Assembly: GCA_003224195.1 (NCBI GenBank)
Contig: QHYP01000040.1
Coordinates: 14,557-25,311 of the forward strand
DNA from: Acidobacteriota bacterium
GTDB lineage: Bacteria > Acidobacteriota > Terriglobia > Acidiferrales > UBA7541
Direction of reading: 5' to 3'
Length of the DNA stretch: 10,755 nt
Part shown: positions 6,246 through 10,755 of the stretch, piece after piece
Numbering within the stretch: position 1 is the stretch's first letter
How the letters are laid out: each line of letters begins with the position of its first letter
Notes under the pieces: model-generated
Seen by the model: only the letters and a program-made list of their open reading frames with translations
The model's database searches: none
What the model was told of the DNA's origin: nothing
Position numbers and translations under genes: made by a program

Positions 6246-6557
6246 ATGGCTATGAGGACTGGGAGGCTTGAAAAGCGTGTCCCTCTGGCTGTGCCACTTC
6301 GTCTGGCCTGCCAGGCGCATCGGGGCTATGTGGAGAGTACCCATACGGAAAATGTGAGCCCCTTCGGGGCGCGCGTCGTGACTCGTCACAAATGGCGCCC
6401 GGACGAACAGCTTCTGGTCTCTTCTCCGCAAGGAGGGTTTTCTTCGCCCGCGCGCGTCGTGTATTGCCAGCAGTTGCATGAAGAGCAATGCGTGATCGGC
6501 TTGCGTTTGCAGTCTCCCTTCAACGCGTGGTCCAGCAGCGGGAGCAGAAACGATTGA
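6246..6557 (+). CDS. Stand-alone PilZ-domain protein, probable c-di-GMP receptor
   Basis: PilZ proteins bind c-di-GMP and pass the signal to motility, secretion or polysaccharide machinery. This 103-residue protein is essentially one PilZ domain. Both ligand motifs are present: RLEKR (7-11) fits RxxxR, and NVSPFG (36-41) fits (D/N)xSxxG, followed by the usual hydrophobic strand ARVVT. The later segment PARVVYCQQ and IGLRLQSP fit the closing strands of the barrel. ATG 6246 has AAGGAG (6230-6235) 10 bases upstream; ATG 6252 is also in frame. It follows the diguanylate cyclase gene on the same strand, so synthase and receptor are near neighbours, though separated by 308 bases. The partner it controls cannot be told from the sequence. 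Confidence 0.82.
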   Translation: MAMRTGRLEKRVPLAVPLRLACQAHRGYVESTHTENVSPFGARVVTRHKWRPDEQLLVSSPQGGFSSPARVVYCQQLHEEQCVIGLRLQSPFNAWSSSGSRND

Positions 6558-6570
6558 CCGCAAACGAGAT

Positions 6571-6610
6571 CCAGCCAGAATAATTCGCCGCGGCTGGCAG
6601 GAACGGCGAA
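6571..6610. terminator. Overlapping hairpins between convergent PilZ and MFS genes
   Basis: Two perfect inverted repeats overlap here: CCAGCC (6571-6576) with GGCTGG (6592-6597), and TTCGCCG (6584-6590) with CGGCGAA (6604-6610). They are mutually exclusive. The site between two convergent stop codons suits a bidirectional terminator, but there is no T-tract on either strand, so intrinsic termination is uncertain. Confidence 0.35.
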
Positions 6611-6647
6611 AACGCGCGCGATGGTGCGTTAACCGAAGATCAGAACT

Positions 6648-7943
6648 TCAACTGTCCGGGGTTGCTCCCGCAGGAGTGGCTGCAGCAGCTTTCGGCGCTG
6701 GGATGAGGAAGACAGCGGAGCCGCTCAGCGCCAGCGTGGTTCCCGCGACAAGCAGTCCGCCGCGAAACCCTCCGGTAGAATTTCTGATCAGTCCGATCAC
6801 ATACGGCCCGAAGAGTCCGCCCAGGTTGCCGACCGAATTGATGAGCGCGATGCTTGTGGCGGCCGCAGCGCCATGAAATTGCCGCGTAGGCATGGCCCAG
6901 AATGGGCCTAGCATCGCATATACTGCCATCAAGGTCACGCTCAACGCGGTCACGGCTCCGCTCAAGGATCCAGCGTAGGCCGCGGCAAACATCCCCGCCA
7001 CTCCCGTGAACGCGGAAAGCGCCACGTGCCAGCGCCGCTCACCCGTTCGATCCGAGTGAATCCCTACAAGAACCATCGCCACCGCGGCTGCGAGATAAGG
7101 GATCGTGGAAATTACTCCGATCGCAAAGTTGTTTGCCGTCGAGAAACTCCGGATCAACTTCGGCAACCAGAACACAGTCCCGTACGAACAAGTAGTCAGC
7201 CCAAAATACACGAGCGAAAATAACCAGACTCTTCCATTGGTGAGGCCCATAAAAGCGTCCGTCCGGGCGATCGCCGAGGGAGATTTTCGTTCGCCCTTCA
7301 AAACATCGAGCAGCCATGCGCGCTGTTCCGTCGTCAGCCAAGCCGCCTCCTCCGGTCTATCCGTCAGAAAGAAAAACGCCGCCGTGCCGAGGACAATGGC
7401 TGGGAGCCCCTCCATCAGAAACAACCACTGCCACCCGGCCAGCCCGGCGGTACTCTGGAGGCCAAGCAACGCTCCTGAGATCGGCCCGCCCACAATGCCG
7501 GCCACCGGATTCGCGGCCATGAAGCACGCCACCGCGCGGGCGCGGGCCCGACTCGGGAACCAGTTCTTGAGGTAAAGGATCATCCCCGGGAAAAACCCCG
7601 CTTCCGCCACTCCCAACAAGAATCGCAATGCATAGAATTCTCGCGGCGTTCTTACGAACATCATGGAAGAGGAGACACAGCCCCAAAGAATCATGAGCGT
7701 TGAAATCCAGCGCCGCGCGCCAATGCGCTCCAAAGCCAGATTGCTTGGCACCTGGAAAAAGAAGTAGCCGGCGAAGAACAAGCCCGCTCCGAGTCCATAC
7801 ACTCGGTCGTTCAATCCAAGTTGCGCCTGCATCTGCAAAGCCGCAAAACCGACGTTAATCCGGTCGAGGTACGCAACGATATAGAGGAGAAACAGAAAGG
7901 GCACGAGCCGGACGGCGAGCTTCGAGACAACCGTCGTTTCCAT
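6648..7943 (-). CDS. MFS transporter, anion:cation symporter (ACS) family, probable sugar-acid uptake
   Basis: A 12-helix major facilitator of about 431 residues in the inner membrane. The N-terminal LVPFLFLLYIVAYLDRINVG carries the YLDRxN signature of the ACS family (hexuronate, galactonate, tartrate and hydroxyphenylacetate permeases). GLGAGLFFAGYFFFQVPSNL and RFLLGVAEAGFFPGMILYL are likewise typical of helices 2 and 4. A cytoplasmic loop rich in charged residues splits the two six-helix halves, and the C-terminal tail is Ala/Pro-rich. ATG 7943 is preferred over the adjacent GTG 7946 because GAGG sits 6 bases upstream. The gene lies 65 bases downstream of gluconokinase on the same strand, so gluconate or a related sugar acid is the likely substrate, driven by proton symport. 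That substrate is inferred from the neighbour, not from the sequence. Confidence 0.88.
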   Translation of the reverse strand: METTVVSKLAVRLVPFLFLLYIVAYLDRINVGFAALQMQAQLGLNDRVYGLGAGLFFAGYFFFQVPSNLALERIGARRWISTLMILWGCVSSSMMFVRTPREFYALRFLLGVAEAGFFPGMILYLKNWFPSRARARAVACFMAANPVAGIVGGPISGALLGLQSTAGLAGWQWLFLMEGLPAIVLGTAAFFFLTDRPEEAAWLTTEQRAWLLDVLKGERKSPSAIARTDAFMGLTNGRVWLFSLVYFGLTTCSYGTVFWLPKLIRSFSTANNFAIGVISTIPYLAAAVAMVLVGIHSDRTGERRWHVALSAFTGVAGMFAAAYAGSLSGAVTALSVTLMAVYAMLGPFWAMPTRQFHGAAAATSIALINSVGNLGGLFGPYVIGLIRNSTGGFRGGLLVAGTTLALSGSAVFLIPAPKAAAATPAGATPDS

Positions 7944-8008
7944 CACCTGCCTCTTGAATCGAGGGGCTCGTGCGCCCGCCGGATGCGGCCGCCGAGTGAG
8001 GCAGTATT

Positions 8009-8494
8009 CTATGTCAACTCGAGCCGCTTACGGATTTCGCCCGCGATCATTTCCGGCGTTTGCCCTATGTCCACCGTCACCGCATCCTGCGGCTCTTCGA
8101 GGTCGGTGAATTGGCTGGCCAAGAGGTCTTCACCCGCAAAATGTCCCTCCCGCCTACGCAGCCGCTCGAGGATCTGATCGTAGGTACCCTTCAAATAGAC
8201 GAGCGACACCTCGGGGCCGACCAAGAGTCGTTCCCGATAGACCTGTTTCAAGGCAGAGCATGCCACGACGATTTTCCGCCGCTCCGCAGTCCACTTGGTG
8301 ATTTCTCCGCGAAGGAGCTCCAACCATGGCGCTCGCTCGGCGTCCCCAAGCGGAATCCCGTGCCGCATTTTCTCCACGTTTTGCGGCGGATGAAACGTGT
8401 CGCCGTCCACAAACTCCCAGCCAAGTTCCGCGGCCAGCAAATGTCCGACCGTCGTCTTTCCCGACCCCGTCGGCCCCATGAGCAACACGATCAC
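8009..8494 (-). CDS. gntK: Gluconokinase (GntK family)
   Basis: Gluconokinase phosphorylates D-gluconate with ATP to 6-phosphogluconate for the pentose phosphate or Entner-Doudoroff pathways. The sequence shows the P-loop MGPTGSGKTT, then the family strings FVDGDTFHPPQNVEKMRHGIP, PWLELLR, VVACSALKQVYRERL, VYLKGTYDQILERLRRREGHF and LLASQFTDLEEP, all matching bacterial GntK. The length from the chosen GTG at 8494 is 161 residues, near the family's 165-175. The start is uncertain: GTG 8548 adds 18 Gly/Ser/Thr-rich residues that do not resemble the family and has no ribosome binding site, whereas GGGGGA lies 12 bases before GTG 8494. It is first in an operon with the MFS permease and divergent from the thiolase gene. 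Confidence 0.9.
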   Translation of the reverse strand: MIVLLMGPTGSGKTTVGHLLAAELGWEFVDGDTFHPPQNVEKMRHGIPLGDAERAPWLELLRGEITKWTAERRKIVVACSALKQVYRERLLVGPEVSLVYLKGTYDQILERLRRREGHFAGEDLLASQFTDLEEPQDAVTVDIGQTPEMIAGEIRKRLELT

Positions 8495-8598
8495 GGCAGT
8501 CCCAATTCCCCCGCCCGTGCTCGCGCACGTTCCTGAACTGTGCCGCACCGTAACAAAGAACAGTCCGAGAGAGATTGGTGCATTGACGGTAGAGCCGC

Positions 8599-8604
8599 AT
8601 TGTA
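8599..8604 (-). promoter_or_regulatory. Candidate -10 element for the gntK operon
   Basis: Read on the minus strand this is TACAAT, a 5/6 match to the -10 consensus, 51 bases upstream of GTG 8548 and 105 upstream of GTG 8494. No good -35 element is seen 16-18 bases before it, so an activator may be needed or the match may be chance. Confidence 0.25.
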
Positions 8605-8638
8605 TCCGGATTGCTCAAATTTTGGACTGCTTGCTTGT

Positions 8639-8664
8639 GCTCCAAATGCGAAATTCTTTGGAGC
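8639..8664. promoter_or_regulatory. Perfect 8-bp inverted repeat, possible operator between gntK and pcaF
   Basis: GCTCCAAA (8639-8646) and TTTGGAGC (8657-8664) are exact inverted arms separated by 10 bases, giving a 26-base dyad in the divergent gntK/pcaF interval, 71 bases before the thiolase start. The spacing fits a dimeric repressor site, but a transcript hairpin is equally possible. No regulator gene is present in the window. Confidence 0.35.
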
Positions 8665-8734
8665 ATGGAATAATAGCCGGGGGCTGCTCTCGCGCCGTTC
8701 GTCCGCAATGGCACGATGGAACAGCCGGACCGAA

Positions 8735-9940
8735 ATGGATGATGCTTACATCTGCGACGCGATCCGGACTCCCTTCGGGCGATACGCTGGCGCGCTCTCA
8801 TCCATCCGGACTGACGACCTGGCGGCTATTCCCATCCGAGCCCTCGTCGAACGCAATCCCAAAGTAGCGTGGGACGCGCTGGACGACGTGGTCTACGGAT
8901 GTGCGAACCAGGCTGGCGAGGATAACCGCAACGTCGGCCGCATGGCTCTTCTCCTCGCCGGTTTGCCTCAGGAAGTGTCCGGCTCGACCGTCAATCGGCT
9001 CTGCGGTTCCAGCATGGATGCGGTAGCCGTCGCGGCGCGCGCCCTCAAGAGCGGCGAAGCCTCGCTGGTGATCGCCGGCGGCGTGGAGAGCATGTCCCGC
9101 GCCCCATTTGTTGTGGGCAAAGCAGACGCAGCGTTTTCTCGTAGCATGAAGATTGAGGACACGACGATCGGTTGGCGCTTCGTCAATCCGCTGATGAAGG
9201 CCAAGTACGGCGTCGATTCCATGCCCGAAACGGTAGAGATCGTGGCCGAAGAATTCCACATCAGCCGCGAGGATCAGGATGCCTTTGCGCTGCGCAGCCA
9301 GCAACGCGCCGCAGCAGCCATGCGAAGCTGCCGTTTGGCGCAGGAAATTGTGCGCGTCCCGATTCCCCAAGAAAAGGGCGGCCCTGTTCTATTCTCCGAA
9401 GACGAGCACCCGCGGCCTGACACCACGCTGGAGGCCCTCGCTCAATTAAAGCCCATCGTGAAGCCAGGGGGAACCGTCACGGCCGGGAACGCCTCCGGAG
9501 TTAATGACGGTGCGTGCGCTCTCCTTCTCGCGACCGAAGCAGCCGGGCCCAAGCACGGTCTGACGCCCAAAGCGCGCGTCGTTGCCGCAGCCACGGCAGG
9601 CGTCGCTCCGCGGATCATGGGCATGGGTCCTTCACCGGCAACGCGCAAAGTGTTGGCAAAGACGAATCTCACTCTGGCACAGATGGACGTCATCGAGCTC
9701 AATGAAGCTTTCGCCGCGCAGGCCCTTGCGGTACTCCGCGATCTGGGCGTCCCGGACGATGCGCCTCACGTGAATCCGAACGGCGGAGCGATCGCTATTG
9801 GCCATCCTCTCGGAGCGAGCGGCGCACGTTTGATCACGACCGCGCTCTATCATTTGAATCGCACCGGTGGACGCTACGCTCTTTGCACCATGTGCATCGG
9901 CGTCGGCCAGGGCATGGCCATTATCCTCGAGCGCGTCTAA
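8735..9940 (+). CDS. pcaF: 3-oxoadipyl-CoA / acetyl-CoA thiolase (PcaF/PaaJ type)
   Basis: The enzyme would split 3-oxoadipyl-CoA into succinyl-CoA and acetyl-CoA, the last step of the beta-ketoadipate and phenylacetate routes. From ATG 8735 the length is 401 residues, the same as E. coli PaaJ, and the strings GCANQAGEDNRNVGRMA (55-71), TTIGWRFVNPLM (143-154) and PDDAPHVNPNGGAIA (340-354) are characteristic of this subgroup. Catalytic residues are in place: Cys90 (NRLCGSSMDA), His357 (GHPLG) and Cys387 (CIGVGQG). The frame is open further upstream and ATG 8708 is possible, but 8735 fits the family start. Neither has a strong ribosome binding site. No other aromatic degradation gene is in the window, so a broader acyl-CoA thiolase role cannot be excluded. 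Confidence 0.9.
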   Translation: MDDAYICDAIRTPFGRYAGALSSIRTDDLAAIPIRALVERNPKVAWDALDDVVYGCANQAGEDNRNVGRMALLLAGLPQEVSGSTVNRLCGSSMDAVAVAARALKSGEASLVIAGGVESMSRAPFVVGKADAAFSRSMKIEDTTIGWRFVNPLMKAKYGVDSMPETVEIVAEEFHISREDQDAFALRSQQRAAAAMRSCRLAQEIVRVPIPQEKGGPVLFSEDEHPRPDTTLEALAQLKPIVKPGGTVTAGNASGVNDGACALLLATEAAGPKHGLTPKARVVAAATAGVAPRIMGMGPSPATRKVLAKTNLTLAQMDVIELNEAFAAQALAVLRDLGVPDDAPHVNPNGGAIAIGHPLGASGARLITTALYHLNRTGGRYALCTMCIGVGQGMAIILERV

Positions 9941-9958
9941 AGCTGTCTTCTGGACGCC

Positions 9959-9980
9959 GAGAGGCTGGTAGCTCTCTTTA
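9959..9980 (+). terminator. Weak hairpin after the thiolase gene, possible terminator
   Basis: GAGAG (9959-9963) pairs with CTCTC (9972-9976), extended by CT (9965-9966) with AG (9970-9971) across one bulged G, and is followed by TTTA. The stem is short and the T-run is only three, so termination would be partial at best. Confidence 0.3.
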
Positions 9981-10035
9981 CACGCAAACGCTCAAGGCCC
10001 TATAGTCGAGCCATGTTCTCCAGTCCAAGCCCCCG

Positions 10036-10755
10036 ATGAGCCGTCTCGCCTTCAGCAGGATTTTCCAGTTCTTTTGCCTTCTGCTTCTCTCTCCCGCGCT
10101 CGCGCCTGCCGACCAAATTCAAGAAATTCATCCCACGGGATACGTGACGGATCTCGCCAGCGTCCTCAGCGAGGCAGAGCGAGCCCGCCTCGAAGCTCTT
10201 TGCTCCGAGCTCGAACAAAAGACCGGGGCCCAGATGGCTGTCGTCACTGTGCAGTCGCTCGAAGGCGAATCCATCGAGCAATACAGCGCCAATTTGTTCA
10301 AACATCTCGGCATCGGGAGCAAGAAGGACAACCGCGGCGTCTTGCTGCTCCTCGCACCCACCGAGCGCAAATACCGCATTGAAGTGGGCTACGGTCTTGA
10401 GCCCGTTATCAACGATGCTCGCGCCGGCGATGCAGGCCGCGCCATGGTGCCGTATCTGCGGCAGGGCGATTACAACAGTGCCGTCGAAACCGCCGCATGG
10501 CAACTGGCGAAATACATCGCCGAAGACCGCGGCGTAGTTCTCGCTGGAGGGCCCGCAGCTCATCCGTACCCTGCGAACGACGGCGAGTCGAGATTCCCGG
10601 TCCCCTGGATTGGACTCGTTGTGTTCGTCGTTCTCATTCTCCGTGTTCTAAGCTGGGGAATCGCAGCGGGGGGAACGCGCCGCCGTGGCCCGTGGTGGAT
10701 CGGCCCGGTGGTCGGAGGTTTGGGTGGCTCGGGCGGTGGCGGAGGTTGGGGCGGA
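10036..10755 (+). CDS. TPM-domain (YgcG-like) secreted, membrane-anchored protein, C-terminus cut by window edge
   Basis: The visible 240 residues have a signal peptide (hydrophobic core 10-22, ALA-PAD cleavage site near 23). A TPM domain (about 34-165) follows: PTGYVTDLASVLSEAERARL (33-52), GAQMAVVTVQSL (64-75), KKDNRGVLLLLAPTERKYRI (96-115) and VGYGLEPVINDARA (117-130). After that come a membrane helix (about 190-211) and a Gly-rich tail that runs to the right edge. The domain is therefore probably outside the cytoplasm, anchored by the C-terminal helix. TPM proteins include plant TLP18.3, linked to photosystem repair, and many bacterial proteins of unknown role, so no precise function can be given. 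The frame has a stop at 10003, which makes ATG 10036 the only normal start; no ribosome binding site is evident. It follows the thiolase by 95 bases. Confidence 0.87.
   Translation, partial: MSRLAFSRIFQFFCLLLLSPALAPADQIQEIHPTGYVTDLASVLSEAERARLEALCSELEQKTGAQMAVVTVQSLEGESIEQYSANLFKHLGIGSKKDNRGVLLLLAPTERKYRIEVGYGLEPVINDARAGDAGRAMVPYLRQGDYNSAVETAAWQLAKYIAEDRGVVLAGGPAAHPYPANDGESRFPVPWIGLVVFVVLILRVLSWGIAAGGTRRRGPWWIGPVVGGLGGSGGGGGWGG

Noticed and set aside
10013..10039. Eight-codon frame (ATG 10013) ending in an ATGA overlap with the TPM gene start
   Set aside because: No ribosome binding site and too short to separate from chance; kept out of the gene list.

Overview
The window (about 10.8 kb, fairly GC-rich, tightly packed) looks like chromosomal DNA of a free-living Gram-negative bacterium. 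A TonB-dependent receptor shows an outer membrane. The Rsb stressosome genes wired to a two-component system, plus the thiolase and sugar-acid genes, suggest an Acidobacteriota-like soil or sediment organism; that assignment is inference. I see no mobile element, CRISPR array, tRNA or rRNA.

Layout. (1) 1-467, minus strand: N-terminus of a TonB-dependent receptor, cut by the left edge, then about 520 bases with no convincing gene. (2) 990-4889, plus strand: a compact operon rsbR-rsbS-rsbT-rsbX, a histidine kinase and a LuxR/NarL-type response regulator. Genes are separated by short gaps or overlap, which suggests translational coupling. (3) 5119-6557, plus strand: a GGDEF diguanylate cyclase with an intact active site and I-site, preceded by a strong 15-bp inverted repeat, then a stand-alone PilZ protein. 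(4) 6648-8494, minus strand: gluconokinase followed by an ACS-family MFS transporter, probably one sugar-acid uptake and phosphorylation operon. (5) 8735-9940, plus strand: a 3-oxoadipyl-CoA/acetyl-CoA thiolase of the PcaF/PaaJ type, divergent from gntK. (6) 10036 to the right edge: a secreted, membrane-anchored TPM-domain protein, cut by the edge.

How the genes may work together. RsbR and RsbS would form the stressosome that holds the switch kinase RsbT, and RsbX would reset it. In Bacillus, freed RsbT activates the phosphatase RsbU. Here the RsbU-like N-terminal RsbT-binding domain sits on a histidine kinase instead, so stress would be passed to a two-component system and a LuxR-type transcription factor rather than to a partner-switched sigma factor. 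A c-di-GMP synthase and a PilZ receptor follow on the same strand and may be a second output. The RsbR has lost both canonical RsbT phosphorylation threonines (Pro199, and Ala233 with Thr at 234), which suggests altered switching. The link to c-di-GMP is inferred from proximity only.
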